From Marinomonas rhizomae (GTDB lineage Bacteria; Pseudomonadota; Gammaproteobacteria; Pseudomonadales; Marinomonadaceae): a DNA stretch of 64,000 nucleotides. The notes beneath the pieces were generated by a model, which did not search any database, was not told the DNA's origin, and saw only the letters and a list, made by a program, of their open reading frames with translations. The stretch lies in contig NZ_QNSE01000011.1 of NCBI RefSeq assembly GCF_003315485.1, positions 124,001 to 188,000 on the forward strand. Direction: 5' to 3'. Below are positions 21,592 to 32,257 of the stretch, piece after piece; positions within the stretch are counted from its first letter, which is position 1; each line of letters begins with the position of its first letter. The translations under genes were made by a program, and so were the position numbers.

Positions 21592-22760
21592 TAGCTGGTG
21601 GTAACAATAGAATTAGGTTGTTAGAGCAAAGCCCAGCAATAGAAGGACAGTTTAGCCATTTTGTTGAAAATACCGATTGGCAAGTTGTGACGCAATCTCA
21701 CCAAGAAAAAACTGAGCAAGATGTACTGCGAGCCTTGAGTAAAAATAAGCTCGACGTGGACGATTTTGCCGCATTGATTTCTCCAGTGGCGGAGCCTTAT
21801 TTGCTTGAGATGGTGACGAAAAGTGAAAAGCTGACCCAGCAGCGCTTTGGTAATACCTTGAGTTTATTTGCGCCTTTATACTTATCAAACACGTGCGCTA
21901 ACGAGTGTACTTATTGTGGCTTTTCAATGAGTAATGCTATTAAACGACTGACTTTGAACGAATCTCAGGTGGAAAAAGAAATTACAGCCATTAAAACAAA
22001 AGGCTTTGATCATATCCTTTTGGTAACAGGAGAAACGAATAAAGTATCCATGCCGTATTTTGAACGTATGATTCCGTTGATCAAGCCGCATTTTAGTCAA
22101 CTTTCTATGGAAGTTCAGCCATTAGCGGCAGATGAATATAAGCAGCTACAGACTATGGGATTAGATGGCGTGCTGGTTTATCAAGAAACTTATCAACGTA
22201 AAACCTACCTTGAGCATCATTTACGAGGCAACAAATCCAACTTCAATTATCGTCTTGATGCACCGGATAGAATTGGACAAGCGGGTATTCATAAAATTGG
22301 CTTGGGTGTGTTACTTGGTTTGGAAGATTGGCGCACAGATTCTGTGATGATGGCGCACCATCTACGGCATTTGCAAAAGCGCTACTGGCGCAGCCGTTTT
22401 AGTGTGGCGTTTCCTCGTATTCGTCCCTGTGCCGGTGGGATAGTACCAAAATCAGTGATTTCAGATCGACAGCTTGTTCAGCTTATTGCTGCATGGCGTT
22501 TATTTGATTGGGATTTAGAGATGAGCTTATCAACTCGTGAATCGCCTGAGTTCCGTCATCATGCTGTGCGCATGGGGTTCACTACCATGAGTGCGGAATC
22601 TAAAACGCAACCAGGTGGTTATGCGGATGACTCTCAGGATGCTCTTGAGCAATTTGAGATCAGTGATGAACGACCAGTTGCTGAAATCATGGCGATGATT
22701 CGTCAGCAGGGGCGCGAGGTGGTCTGGAAAGATTGGGATCCAGCGCTCTCTCACGTTTAA
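21588..22760 (+). CDS. thiH: ThiH, tyrosine lyase (dehydroglycine synthase)
   Basis: ThiH is a radical-SAM enzyme that cleaves tyrosine to dehydroglycine for ThiG, used by organisms without the ThiO oxidase. The 390-residue product carries the radical-SAM cysteine motif in [14 protein letters not shown], near residue 105. The start ATG 21588 overlaps the end of thiG. It is the last gene of the operon; a weak 6-bp hairpin at 22831-22851 follows. Confidence 0.95.
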   Translation: MIAGGNNRIRLLEQSPAIEGQFSHFVENTDWQVVTQSHQEKTEQDVLRALSKNKLDVDDFAALISPVAEPYLLEMVTKSEKLTQQRFGNTLSLFAPLYLSNTCANECTYCGFSMSNAIKRLTLNESQVEKEITAIKTKGFDHILLVTGETNKVSMPYFERMIPLIKPHFSQLSMEVQPLAADEYKQLQTMGLDGVLVYQETYQRKTYLEHHLRGNKSNFNYRLDAPDRIGQAGIHKIGLGVLLGLEDWRTDSVMMAHHLRHLQKRYWRSRFSVAFPRIRPCAGGIVPKSVISDRQLVQLIAAWRLFDWDLEMSLSTRESPEFRHHAVRMGFTTMSAESKTQPGGYADDSQDALEQFEISDERPVAEIMAMIRQQGREVVWKDWDPALSHV

Positions 22761-22968
22761 ATGTGGCAGATCGTAAAGCCATTCATTCGCACTTATAAGA
22801 ATATGTTCAGGTTTGCTTGCTTATTAGAGAAAAGTGGCGAATGCGCACTTTCCCTTACACTCTCATGACAAGTTGTGCATCTCGATTCACTCTCTTTGGC
22901 ACTGTTTGACAGATAAATCGACATAATGGATTTCATTCAAACAGGAAACAGAGCGTAAGGAGCTAACT

Positions 22969-23451
22969 ATGTTTAATCGTAAAAAAGCAGGAATGATGGG
23001 TGCAATTGGTTTAAGTGCCGCGATTATTACTGGCGTAGCCGTCAGTGCATTTGCAGAAACCAAAGCGCCTCAGGGTGATATGCCCAAAGGTGAAGCGGTA
23101 CAAAGCGCTCCAATCAATACTGCGCCAAGTCACGAACAACTGGCGAGTCGTATTGCCCAACAGCTAGGCTTGGACGAAAAAACACAGTCGAAAGTGTCTG
23201 ATCTTTTTGAAAAAGATGGTAAAGCGATTCGTAAAATTCAAGAGCAACTACATAGCACTCAAGTCGAATTAAGTAGCTTGTCCCCAAGCTCAAAAAGTTA
23301 CATGGATAAAGTCGATGATCTTGCTGAGGAAAGCGGCGAGCTTACAGAAGACTTAACGATTGCTTATGCAAAAAATCGTGCAGGTTTGTATGAATTGCTA
23401 ACTCCGCAACAGATCGAAAAGCTTGAAACACCGGCACAGCCGCAGTCTTAA
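22969..23451 (+). CDS. Spy/CpxP-like periplasmic protein
   Basis: The 160-residue product has a signal peptide (cleavage likely after AFA, about residue 30) and a helical domain ending with an LTPQQ motif, characteristic of the Spy/CpxP LTXXQ family. Spy is a periplasmic chaperone and CpxP modulates the Cpx stress response. Only one clear LTXXQ copy is seen; the first helical segment has a looser match. Which of these roles applies cannot be told from the sequence. It is monocistronic, with AAGGAG before the ATG and a terminator after it. Confidence 0.75.
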   Translation: MFNRKKAGMMGAIGLSAAIITGVAVSAFAETKAPQGDMPKGEAVQSAPINTAPSHEQLASRIAQQLGLDEKTQSKVSDLFEKDGKAIRKIQEQLHSTQVELSSLSPSSKSYMDKVDDLAEESGELTEDLTIAYAKNRAGLYELLTPQQIEKLETPAQPQS

Positions 23452-23488
23452 ACTTTATTGATACATTTCCCTTTGTATTGAGAGCCTT

Positions 23489-23519
23489 GCCCCAGCAGTG
23501 AAATGCTGGGGCTTTTTTT
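23489..23519 (+). terminator. Terminator after the Spy-like gene
   Basis: A nine-bp perfect stem (GCCCCAGCA/TGCTGGGGC) with a six-base loop is followed by seven T residues. Confidence 0.92.
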
Positions 23520-23576
23520 GACCCAAAAAAGCCAAACCTTCGTATAAAGGGATCTGGCCACTTTTAGTTGAAAAAC

Positions 23577-24854
23577 TTAGCTCGTGACTGTGTTAAATAA
23601 CTCAAAATATGTCGGGAAAGTTTTTGATGTGCAGCCCGGATCGTTGATAGTCACTGGCGTATCTGAAAAGGCAACCAACGAGAAGCACATAGCGATGCGG
23701 TGGTCGTTATAAGTATCGATGGCGGCATGCTGTAGTTTCTCTACTGGCGTGACTGTGATGAAGTCTTCGCCTTCAATCACGTCTGCTCCGAGTTTTTTAA
23801 GCTCAGTCGCCATTGCATACAAACGGTCAGTCTCTTTTACGCGCCAGTTGTAGATGTTGCGAATGGTCGTTGGGCCTTTAGCGAATAGAGCTGTCGTTGC
23901 TATGGTCATGGCTGCATCTGGTATGTGGTTCATGTCCATGTCTATACCGTTTAGTTCGTTGTGCTCCGCTTCGATCCAAGTTGGGCCATAAGTGATTTTT
24001 GCGCCCATTTGCGCCAATGCATCGGCAAATTTAACATCACCTTGTACGCTATCAGTACCAACACCATGTACTTTAATTTTGCCGCCAGCAATTGCTGCAG
24101 CGGCAAGAAAGTAAGAGGCCGAAGAGGCATCGCCTTCTACCATGATTTCACCAGGGCTTTGGTAAGTCTGTTGACCTTTCACAACAAACGCTTGGTAATT
24201 TTGATTCTCCACTTCGACACCAAATTGCTTCATAGCATGTAACGTGATGTCGATGTATGGTTTAGAGACTAGCTCTCCATCAACTTTGATGATGAGGTCG
24301 TCTTTTGCTAATGGCGCGCTCATTAAAATCGCTGTAAGGAATTGACTTGAGATATTGCCTTTAATGGATACTTCGCCACCAGATAAGCCATTTGCTTTAA
24401 TGTGTAAAGGCGGGTAGTTTGCTTCGCCTTCGTAAGTGATGTCGACACCAAGCGTTTGCAATGCATCCACAAGGTCGCCAATTGGTCGTTCGTGCATGCG
24501 AGGCTCACCGTGTAGATGAAACTCCCCCTTGCCTAGACAGAGTGCTGCCGTTAATGGGCGCATTGCTGTCCCAGCGTTGCCTAGAAATAGGTCACCGAAA
24601 TCCGCTTCAATTGGTCCAGCAAGACCCTCTAGAATACAAGTAGTGCCATTATCTTCTAGAGAATAGTTAACACCTAACTTTGTTAGGCTTTCCAACATAT
24701 GGCGAATGTCATCACTGTCTAGTAGGTTAGTGATTCGAGTGGTGCCTTTGGCGAGAGTTGCTAATAGTAAAATACGGTTTGAAAGGCTTTTGGAGCCTGG
24801 GATTTGGATCTCTCCATTGGCTGCGGAAAGAGGGCCTAGCGTAATTGAATTCAT
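23577..24854 (-). CDS. aroA: AroA, EPSP synthase
   Basis: AroA makes 5-enolpyruvylshikimate-3-phosphate from shikimate-3-phosphate and PEP, the sixth step of the chorismate pathway and the target of glyphosate. The 425-residue product begins [20 protein letters not shown], collinear with E. coli AroA, so ATG 24854 is preferred over the GTG at 24869. Conserved sites include [19 protein letters not shown] and [10 protein letters not shown]. It stands alone here, convergent with the Spy-like gene and divergent from the aldo/keto reductase. Confidence 0.96.
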   Translation of the reverse strand: MNSITLGPLSAANGEIQIPGSKSLSNRILLLATLAKGTTRITNLLDSDDIRHMLESLTKLGVNYSLEDNGTTCILEGLAGPIEADFGDLFLGNAGTAMRPLTAALCLGKGEFHLHGEPRMHERPIGDLVDALQTLGVDITYEGEANYPPLHIKANGLSGGEVSIKGNISSQFLTAILMSAPLAKDDLIIKVDGELVSKPYIDITLHAMKQFGVEVENQNYQAFVVKGQQTYQSPGEIMVEGDASSASYFLAAAAIAGGKIKVHGVGTDSVQGDVKFADALAQMGAKITYGPTWIEAEHNELNGIDMDMNHIPDAAMTIATTALFAKGPTTIRNIYNWRVKETDRLYAMATELKKLGADVIEGEDFITVTPVEKLQHAAIDTYNDHRIAMCFSLVAFSDTPVTINDPGCTSKTFPTYFELFNTVTS

Positions 24855-25146
24855 TATTAAGTCCATCACAGTGGTGTATGTTTGTTGTTTGGCTCTTATG
24901 TTTCGTTGAGTATTGCTGCGTGTACATTCTAAGTGTTCGAAATTGCCTGCAATTTACTTGTTATCGTCTGTCCATTGTAGGTGGTCGCGTCGCTCTTTCA
25001 TTAGAGGTCAGTCTTGAATGGGGCATAGTATACCTTTGATGATGTTTCCTGTCAGTTATGCGAGTTCACAGAGTTCGCTGTTTTTTTATCGTAAAGTCTC
25101 CTTTAGAATGCTTGGCAATAAAACAATGACATAAAGGAAGATTTTC

Positions 25147-26046
25147 ATGAGACATCAGTATCACCCCCTTGGTTTCGAAGGGTCACGTATTGCTCAAGGT
25201 TTTTGGCGATTGCAAGAGTGGGAGATGACTTCTTCAGAAACATTAGGCTTTATTGAGGCGTGCTTAGATTTAGGTGTGACGACATTCGATCATGCCGATA
25301 TCTATGGTGACTACCAATGTGAAGCGTTGTTTGGCGAGGCGTTAAAGCTTAAACCCGCGTTACGAGATAAAATGGAAATCGTTACTAAGTGTGGGATCTT
25401 GTTGCCGTCAGATAACCGTCCTGATATTCAAGTGCACCGTTATGATTATCGCTCTGAGCATATTTTGGCTAGTGTTGATCGATCGTTGGAAAATTTACAG
25501 TGTGATTATATTGATACTTTGTTGTTGCATCGCCCGAGCCCTTTAATGGATGCAGATGACGTTGCTCAAGCACTGGATTTGCTATTTACGCTTGGCAAGG
25601 TTAAGCACTTTGGAGTGTCCAATTTTACGACTCGTCAGTTCGACTTATTACAGTCACGTCTTGATGCCCCCTTGATTATCAATCAGGTTGAATTGTCACC
25701 ATTGGCATTGCAGCATTTTGAGGACGGTACATTGGATCACGTGCAACAGCATGCAGTAACGCCAATGGCCTGGTCTCCTTTTGCAGGTGGGGAAATGTTC
25801 TCTGGCACGAACGAAAAGGCTCAAAGAGTTCAAGATGTGCTGCAAGTTTTGGCACAAGAGAAAAACTGTGAGATTGATCAGATTGTTGTCGCTTGGTTAT
25901 TGCATCATCCAGCTGGTATTTGCCCTGTTATGGGGTCTGGAAAAATTGCTCGTTTAGCGACTGCTGTCGATGCTATGTCAACGCCGCTGAGTGATGATGA
26001 TTGGTTTCGAGTTTGGATTGCTTCTCAAGGTCAACCAGTGCCTTAA
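25147..26046 (+). CDS. YdhF-like aldo/keto reductase
   Basis: The 299-residue product is an aldo/keto reductase closely resembling E. coli YdhF. Catalytic-barrel features include DHADIYGDYQCEALFGEAL (catalytic Asp and Tyr), VTKCGI (Lys) and LLHRPSPLMDADDVA (His). Its physiological substrate is not known. The start ATG 25147 follows AAAGGAAG. It is monocistronic, ended by a palindromic terminator. Confidence 0.88.
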   Translation: MRHQYHPLGFEGSRIAQGFWRLQEWEMTSSETLGFIEACLDLGVTTFDHADIYGDYQCEALFGEALKLKPALRDKMEIVTKCGILLPSDNRPDIQVHRYDYRSEHILASVDRSLENLQCDYIDTLLLHRPSPLMDADDVAQALDLLFTLGKVKHFGVSNFTTRQFDLLQSRLDAPLIINQVELSPLALQHFEDGTLDHVQQHAVTPMAWSPFAGGEMFSGTNEKAQRVQDVLQVLAQEKNCEIDQIVVAWLLHHPAGICPVMGSGKIARLATAVDAMSTPLSDDDWFRVWIASQGQPVP

Positions 26047-26073
26047 GTAACTGTTAAAGATAAGGTTTTAACT

Positions 26074-26102
26074 AAAAAAAGCTGCCGCGGCAGCTTTTTT
26101 TT
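26074..26102. terminator. Palindromic terminator after the aldo/keto reductase
   Basis: A perfect palindrome is built on AAAGCTGCCG/CGGCAGCTTT, with A runs on one side and T runs on the other. It functions in either direction in principle. Confidence 0.88.
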
Positions 26103-26226
26103 GTATCTATTGTGCGGCCTTTGTTTTTCTCGGTGTAGAAAACGTGTCATTTCGTAAGTGACTAACGAGTGTGTCTACATTTATCTCTATACTCAAAGGA
26201 TATTAATTCATCTTGAGGTGTGTTGA

Positions 26227-26736
26227 ATGAAATCGTATATCGTTGCGGGAATCATTTTTCTGGGGGGCTTTGCTCTCAATGACTCGTATGCTCAAACTTT
26301 ACCTAAGCCAACTGGAACTGTCATTCTTACGATTTCAGGGAATATAACGAACACTAATACTGACGAGCAAACCGCTGAATTCGACCGCGACATGCTGATG
26401 AGTCTAGAGGTGATTGATCAACAAACGATGACACCTTGGAGTGAGGGAGTTGATATTTATCGTGGGCCTCTATTGCGCTCTGTTATGGCGACTGTGGGGG
26501 CGAAAACAGGTGAGCTATCTGTAACAGCATTAAATGACTACAGTGCCGAAGTGCCAAAGCAAGATGGTGAAGATTATGATGTGATTCTAGCAATGGATAT
26601 GAATGGTAAACCTATGAGAATAAGGGAAAGGGGTCCCATCTTTCTACTTTATCCTTTTAGTGATCTCCCTAGTTTGAATAATGAAGTGATTCACAATCGC
26701 TCTGTTTGGCAAATAAAGTCGATAAATATTGAGTGA
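26227..26736 (+). CDS. Periplasmic molybdopterin-fold-like protein without cysteines
   Basis: The 169-residue product has a signal peptide (about residues 1-22) and resembles small members of the oxidoreductase molybdopterin-binding fold, with TPWSEGVDIYRGPLLRSV, VTALNDYSAEVP and MNGKPMRIRERGPIFLLYP. It contains no cysteine at all, so the usual cysteine that coordinates molybdenum in sulfite-oxidase-type enzymes is absent and catalysis of that kind is unlikely. It is encoded 7 bp before a hybrid histidine kinase, which suggests that it is a periplasmic sensor partner. That role is inference. Confidence 0.7.
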   Translation: MKSYIVAGIIFLGGFALNDSYAQTLPKPTGTVILTISGNITNTNTDEQTAEFDRDMLMSLEVIDQQTMTPWSEGVDIYRGPLLRSVMATVGAKTGELSVTALNDYSAEVPKQDGEDYDVILAMDMNGKPMRIRERGPIFLLYPFSDLPSLNNEVIHNRSVWQIKSINIE

Positions 26737-26743
26737 GTTTTAG

Positions 26744-29140
26744 ATGCGATTCTCAAAATCTTCTATTGTTAGTGCTTATGATAAAAAGAAATTGTCATCT
26801 TTTCTTTTATTGGTAGTTGCTGCTCTCATTTTTATGGGGGCGTCAATGTTGATTTTCAAAGAGTTGGTCGAACGCCAGAAAATAGTGATGTCAGCAGTAG
26901 AGGAGGATGCGTTATGGGCTGCTTATCAATTAGACAGAGAAACGCTAAAGTTGAGGAATTCGCTTAAATTACTTGAGGATGATTTTAGTGAGAAGCGCCT
27001 TAGCGATGCGAGAATTCGTTTTGATATTCTTTACAGCCGAGTCAATGTTTTAGAAGAAGGTCAGCTGAGAGTGCTTTTTGATCGCCTAGAAAACTCAGTA
27101 GAAATGATGGCCGTGCTTCAGCGAGAAATGGCTGATATTGATCGTCTTCTCTTTATAAATAAATCTTTCATTGATGTAGGTCTATTATTAGTTAAAAGTG
27201 ATGGTTTGCTGAGTAAAACAGAAAGTATCGTTTTGGCTACGCTTGCGTCTAGGTCAAAAGATAAGGTAAAGCAGAGAAATGATACTTTAGGGTTGTTTAT
27301 TTATTTAGGGTCATTAATTGCACTGTTAACTATTACTATGGCTTTTATTATATTAATGCTTTTTAAACAGTTAGAGGTCGCGAAGAAATCTTATGAAAAA
27401 TCTCAGAAATTAGCCAATGAACTTGAGGTTGCCGTTTTTTCAGCAGAGCAAGCTTTGAAAGTTAAATCAGAGTTTTTAGCGACTATGAGTCATGAAATTC
27501 GTACACCAATGAATGCTATTGTTGGCTTCAGTTATCTATTATTAGATGGGGATCTAGATAACGATCATAGAGAAAAGGTAATGAAAATCCAGCAATCTGC
27601 TGATGGTCTACTTGCAATTATCAATAGCGTTTTGGATTATTCGAAAATTGAATCAGGGAAAGTGGATATAGAGAGTAAGTCATTTAGTCTTGATGATGTA
27701 CTTGAATATGTTTATCAAACTGGAGAAAACCTTGCTCAATCCAAAAAACTAGATTTTATGATTTGTCGTGATTTTTCTATCAATGATAATCTAATAGGTG
27801 ATAAAACTAAACTGCAACAGATTCTTGTTAATGTAGTTGGAAATGCGATTAAGTTTACGGATGCAGGAAGAGTTAAGGTAAAAGTTTCTCAATTAAATGC
27901 TGAAGAAATATTGATTGATGTACAGGATACGGGGAGTGGCATACCTGATGGTGTTGATGTATTCGATGTCTTTAAGCAAGCCGATAGTAGTACAACAAGG
28001 TTGCATGGAGGAACTGGTTTAGGGCTTAGTATTACTCAAAAACTAGTGGGGTTACTTGGCGGCCACATTACCTATAAAAGCGTTTTAAATGAAGGTAGTG
28101 TTTTTACGATTAAACTTCCTTATTTTCCTGATAATAAAATGGATTTGCTGCCTTTCGAGAAAATCGCGATATTTGAGGAGGATACAGAGATAACCTCTTT
28201 GCTTTCCGATCTCAATGGTACTCGTATAACTTCATTAAAACTATCTGATATGTCTGATAGTCATCTCCCCGTTATTGCTAGCCGACAATTTTTTTCAGAT
28301 GATTATGTGAATCCTGATGAATTAAAGTGTTTTGAAAAACGTATTTTACTCTTAAGTGGTGGCGCTCTTAATATTTCTGGTCTTTTAGTTACAGGTCTTG
28401 TTACTCCGACTAATATAAATAGAAAAATAATATCTCTGAAGTTAGGCGGTGAAGACATAAAAGGTCAGGGGGATATTCAGTCAGTGCTAGAAGATCAGGG
28501 TTATTTTAGAAATAAAACCATTTTATTGGCTGAAGATAATAAGGTGAATGCCAGTATTGTTAAGGCTGTTATCGAAAAGCTAGGTGCGTCAATTGATTGG
28601 GTTGAAAATGGCCGGGAAGCTTATGATCACACGCTTTTAAGAGCCTATGACTTAATTCTAATGGATATAAGAATGCCTGTTATGGATGGGTATGAGTCGA
28701 GTGAAAAAATATTCAATCATTTAGGTGGTAGAAAGCCTCCAATTCTTTTTTTGACTGCTGACGCATTGATTTTGGAGAAAGAGAAGTTTATAGATTTGGG
28801 TGTCGACGATGTTTTATTTAAGCCATTAGATCCATATCTTTTGATTGAAAAAATTGAGTTTTGGATGATTCGCTATCAGTTTAATGCCTTGTTTGAAAAA
28901 AGTAATAGTGACGAATTATCTTTCTTTTGGTTTAAGGTCGAGGAGCTGGAATCTTTATTAAAAGATGGTGATTCTGAATCGGAAAAATCAATAAAAAATA
29001 TAATTGAAAGTGTTTTTTGTTGTGACGATACTGGTCTTCTAAATTCTGCACTTGAAGATATTTGTTCTTATGATTACCAGGACGCGATTAAAAAAGTTAA
29101 GGCTTTTAAGCGTAACTTTGTATTAGCTGGTTTGGAGTGA
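26744..29140 (+). CDS. Hybrid sensor histidine kinase
   Basis: The 798-residue inner-membrane kinase has two membrane helices (about residues 18-39 and 186-207) enclosing a roughly 145-residue periplasmic helical sensor. Then come a coiled segment, HisKA with phospho-acceptor His250 ([12 protein letters not shown]), an HATPase domain with DTGSGIP and GGTGLGLSI, a degenerate receiver-like stretch (about residues 465-580), and an intact receiver with Asp641 (LILMDIRMP). About 90 C-terminal residues show no Hpt motif. It lies between the periplasmic protein and an HD-GYP regulator, its likely signalling partners. Confidence 0.9.
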   Translation: MRFSKSSIVSAYDKKKLSSFLLLVVAALIFMGASMLIFKELVERQKIVMSAVEEDALWAAYQLDRETLKLRNSLKLLEDDFSEKRLSDARIRFDILYSRVNVLEEGQLRVLFDRLENSVEMMAVLQREMADIDRLLFINKSFIDVGLLLVKSDGLLSKTESIVLATLASRSKDKVKQRNDTLGLFIYLGSLIALLTITMAFIILMLFKQLEVAKKSYEKSQKLANELEVAVFSAEQALKVKSEFLATMSHEIRTPMNAIVGFSYLLLDGDLDNDHREKVMKIQQSADGLLAIINSVLDYSKIESGKVDIESKSFSLDDVLEYVYQTGENLAQSKKLDFMICRDFSINDNLIGDKTKLQQILVNVVGNAIKFTDAGRVKVKVSQLNAEEILIDVQDTGSGIPDGVDVFDVFKQADSSTTRLHGGTGLGLSITQKLVGLLGGHITYKSVLNEGSVFTIKLPYFPDNKMDLLPFEKIAIFEEDTEITSLLSDLNGTRITSLKLSDMSDSHLPVIASRQFFSDDYVNPDELKCFEKRILLLSGGALNISGLLVTGLVTPTNINRKIISLKLGGEDIKGQGDIQSVLEDQGYFRNKTILLAEDNKVNASIVKAVIEKLGASIDWVENGREAYDHTLLRAYDLILMDIRMPVMDGYESSEKIFNHLGGRKPPILFLTADALILEKEKFIDLGVDDVLFKPLDPYLLIEKIEFWMIRYQFNALFEKSNSDELSFFWFKVEELESLLKDGDSESEKSIKNIIESVFCCDDTGLLNSALEDICSYDYQDAIKKVKAFKRNFVLAGLE

Positions 29141-29150
29141 AATTAAATTG

Positions 29151-30203
29151 ATGATTGAGCATAAAGTAACAAGTCAAATAACTTTAAAGCGCAAGCGTAT
29201 ACTTATTGTTGATGATGTGCCTAAAAATATTGATTTACTAAAAAATATTTTATCTGAGCAGTACCATGTTCAAGTGGCTAAAGGTGGAAAACTGGCCTTA
29301 GAGATTGTTAATAGATCCTTACCTGACATCATACTACTGGACATTATGATGCCAGATATGAATGGTTTTGAGGTGTGTGAGCAACTTAAATCTAACCCGA
29401 AAACACAGGATATTCCGGTTATCTTTTTAACTGCTGTTACAGACCCCCAGCATGAACAGAGAGGGTTTGATGTTGGTTGTGTGGACTTTATTACTAAGCC
29501 AATAACGCCTTTGACTACCCTAGCTAGGGTGTCAACACATTTAAAACTGGCGGAAGAAAATCTACGTAATAAGCAAATTATTGATGATAGAACGAGAGAG
29601 CTTGATGAAGCACTTGAATCGGCTATCGGTATGTTAGGGGCGGTAAGTCAGCTTAATGATACTGACACCGGAGTGCATATGTGGCGAATGGCGGATTATT
29701 GTGCTGCCCTCGCTAGGGCAATAGGTTGGGACGAAGCTAAGGTCGAGCTGTTAAAGCTGGCCGCTCCTATGCATGATACGGGTAAGGTAGGTATTCCTCA
29801 TAGTATTTTAAAATCACCTCATAAATTAACGGATGATGAATGGGTTATTATGCGTCAGCACACTGTTATTGGTCATGAAATATTGATAAGAGGAGAGGCG
29901 CCATTATTTAAATTGGCGGCTGAAGTGGCATTAGGCCATCATGAGAGATGGGATGGTCAAGGATACCCCTCTAAATTAAAGGGAGCGGAGATCCCCCAAT
30001 CTGCTAGAATTGTTGCCTTGGCTGATGTATTCGATGCACTCACTATGCAACGTCCTTATAAGAGGAGTTGGACTATAGAAGAGTCATTTGAGCATATTCA
30101 GCAAGCCGCAGGTACCCAATTTGATCCCGATTTAGTACATGTTTTCTTATCGATTGAAGACGAGCTGAGATGCATAAAAGAAAAATGGGACGCTGTTGAA
30201 TAG
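29151..30203 (+). CDS. Response regulator with HD-GYP phosphodiesterase domain
   Basis: The 350-residue protein has an N-terminal receiver (Asp64 in IILLDIMMPDMNGFE) and a C-terminal HD-GYP domain with HD at 208-209 (MHDTGKVGIP), HHERWDGQGYP and GYP at 271-273. HD-GYP proteins hydrolyse cyclic di-GMP, so phosphorylation by the upstream kinase should alter motility, adhesion or biofilm behaviour; this outcome is inferred. ATG 29151 is used; an adjacent TTG at 29148 is also possible. It is convergent with ychJ, one base apart. Confidence 0.92.
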   Translation: MIEHKVTSQITLKRKRILIVDDVPKNIDLLKNILSEQYHVQVAKGGKLALEIVNRSLPDIILLDIMMPDMNGFEVCEQLKSNPKTQDIPVIFLTAVTDPQHEQRGFDVGCVDFITKPITPLTTLARVSTHLKLAEENLRNKQIIDDRTRELDEALESAIGMLGAVSQLNDTDTGVHMWRMADYCAALARAIGWDEAKVELLKLAAPMHDTGKVGIPHSILKSPHKLTDDEWVIMRQHTVIGHEILIRGEAPLFKLAAEVALGHHERWDGQGYPSKLKGAEIPQSARIVALADVFDALTMQRPYKRSWTIEESFEHIQQAAGTQFDPDLVHVFLSIEDELRCIKEKWDAVE

Positions 30204-30204
30204 A

Positions 30205-30714
30205 TTAGGCAACAGCGCAGCATTTTTTAAATTTTTTGCCTGATCCGCATAGGCATGGGTCATTTCTACCTACTTTCATCGCGTCAGAGTTAATCAATGG
30301 CGTATTTTTCTCAACATCGTGTTCACCAGAAATGTAGAACCATTGCCCTTTCACCTTTTTGAACATCGAGCGTTCGCTTAATCGGCCTATATGTTTGCCT
30401 TCTTTGAAGTGAGCTGAGAAGGAGACTACACCCGTTTTGTCCTTTTCTAAGCCATTTTCGGTGGCGTTAATTTCTAGCTTTATCCATTTTGTATGCTCGT
30501 TGCTATCTTGGATGTCCTTTATATTTTGGTCAGGCTCATCTTTTAATTTTTGTGTGTCAGCAATATATTGAAAGTCACCAATAGCAAAAGCAGTATAACG
30601 CGAACGCATTAGTGTTTCGGCCGTAGGTGCGGTACCTGGATTGTTATGGTACATGCCACAACACATCTCATATGGGCTTCCTGTTCCGCATGGACAAATT
30701 ACTGGGACTGGCAT
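30205..30714 (-). CDS. ychJ: YchJ-family protein with two SEC-C motifs
   Basis: The 169-residue product has a zinc-binding SEC-C-type motif at each end ([14 protein letters not shown] at the N terminus and [13 protein letters not shown] at the C terminus) around an NTF2-like central domain, the layout of YchJ/UPF0225. Its role is not established. ATG 30714 gives the N terminus [12 protein letters not shown]; longer frames upstream run into the divergent sbcB promoter region and are rejected. Confidence 0.88.
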   Translation of the reverse strand: MPVPVICPCGTGSPYEMCCGMYHNNPGTAPTAETLMRSRYTAFAIGDFQYIADTQKLKDEPDQNIKDIQDSNEHTKWIKLEINATENGLEKDKTGVVSFSAHFKEGKHIGRLSERSMFKKVKGQWFYISGEHDVEKNTPLINSDAMKVGRNDPCLCGSGKKFKKCCAVA

Positions 30715-30793
30715 AGATATACTCCTCTCATCGCCAAATACACGCCAAGGTGCGTATAATACCTTTTTATTTAACGGCTTACAGGAATTATTT

Positions 30794-32248
30794 GTGACTT
30801 CATCGGGCCCCACTTCATTTTTTTGGTTTGATTTTGAGACAACCGGAACGGACCCTGCGCGAGATCGTCCCATGCAGTTTGCGGGGATTAGAACGGATCT
30901 TGATTTTAATCCCATAGGCGACCCCATCATGTTTTACTGCCGTCTAGCGGAAGATGTGTTGCCACAACCAGAAGCGTGTTTGTTGACTGGAATAAGTCCT
31001 CAAGATGCGAATAGGGAGGGCTTGTGTGAAGCTGAGTTTATGCAAGCCGTAGAGGCAGAGCTTTCTCAACCAGGTACCTGTGCTTTAGGTTATAATACTA
31101 TTCGTTTTGATGACGAGGTTGTTCGCTACGGTTTTTATCGTAACTTTATTGATCCTTACGCAAGAGAGTGGCAAAACAACTGTTCTCGATGGGATATGAT
31201 TGATTTAGTGCGTATGACATATGCTATGCGTCCAGAGGGTATTGTTTGGCCAAAGAACGAAGAGGGTCAAGTTTCAATGAAACTGGAAGCGCTCACAAAG
31301 GCAAACGACATTGCTCACGAGCAAGCGCATGATGCGTTGTCGGATGTTTATGGAACGATTGAGATTGCTAAGTTAATTCGTAATAAACAGCCTAAATTGT
31401 TTGCTTACTATTTCAAAATGCGCCAAAAACATGAGTTGCAGCAGTTTATTGATGTGGCACGACTTAAGCCTTTTTTACATATCTCAGGCATGTTTGGCCA
31501 AGCGAAAAACTACGCGGCTTTTGTCGTGCCTATTGCTCCACACCCAACGAATAAAAATGGCGTGATTGTCTATGACCTTATGGCAGATGCTCAGCCTTTA
31601 ATCGATTTAAGCGTGGATGAGATCCGTCATCGAGTCTTTACTCGTCAAGATGAGCTTGGCGATCTAGAAAGATTACCTTTAAAAGTAATCCATTATAATA
31701 AGTCTCCTGCGGTTGCGCCTGCGACATTTTTGAAAGATGCTAATGTCGTCAAACGACTCCAATTGGATGGTTCAATGTGTCGTCATAATCTTGCCATCAT
31801 CAAAGGGCATGCTGGTTTGGCGGCTAAGCTGAGTGATGTCTTCGTGCAGGAAGATCGGCCAATACATAAAGACCCCGATGTTATGCTGTATTCGGGTGGA
31901 TTTTTCTCTCGAGAAGATAAAGTAAGAATGGAGAAGATTCGTTCGACACCAGCAGATCAGTTGTCAGAGTTGGCCATGTCGTTTGATGATCGACGTTTAC
32001 CTGAAATGTTAATGCGTTATATTGGTCGAAATTATCCAGATCAACTAACCGAACAGCAACAATTTGAATGGGAAGAATATAGGCAGATTCGCTTGCTTGA
32101 AAAAGATGGTGGAGGCTCTATCAATATGGAGCAATATTTTGAGCGGTTGAACCATATTGCTCAAAGCCCAGATTTATCAGCTACGAAACAAATAATGCTT
32201 CAGGACTTGGCGGATTATGCGCAAAGTATTTACCCAATACCTTTGTAA
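30794..32248 (+). CDS. sbcB: SbcB, exodeoxyribonuclease I
   Basis: SbcB is a 3'-5' single-strand DNA exonuclease of the DEDDh group, used in mismatch repair and recombination. The 484-residue product contains the first exo motif [31 protein letters not shown] and [15 protein letters not shown] at 30794, with AGGA at 30783-30786, gives a start matching the E. coli protein. Frames beginning further upstream overlap ychJ on the other strand and are not supported. It is followed 9 bases later by a permease. Confidence 0.95.
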   Translation: MTSSGPTSFFWFDFETTGTDPARDRPMQFAGIRTDLDFNPIGDPIMFYCRLAEDVLPQPEACLLTGISPQDANREGLCEAEFMQAVEAELSQPGTCALGYNTIRFDDEVVRYGFYRNFIDPYAREWQNNCSRWDMIDLVRMTYAMRPEGIVWPKNEEGQVSMKLEALTKANDIAHEQAHDALSDVYGTIEIAKLIRNKQPKLFAYYFKMRQKHELQQFIDVARLKPFLHISGMFGQAKNYAAFVVPIAPHPTNKNGVIVYDLMADAQPLIDLSVDEIRHRVFTRQDELGDLERLPLKVIHYNKSPAVAPATFLKDANVVKRLQLDGSMCRHNLAIIKGHAGLAAKLSDVFVQEDRPIHKDPDVMLYSGGFFSREDKVRMEKIRSTPADQLSELAMSFDDRRLPEMLMRYIGRNYPDQLTEQQQFEWEEYRQIRLLEKDGGGSINMEQYFERLNHIAQSPDLSATKQIMLQDLADYAQSIYPIPL

Positions 32249-32257
32249 GGAATTAAT

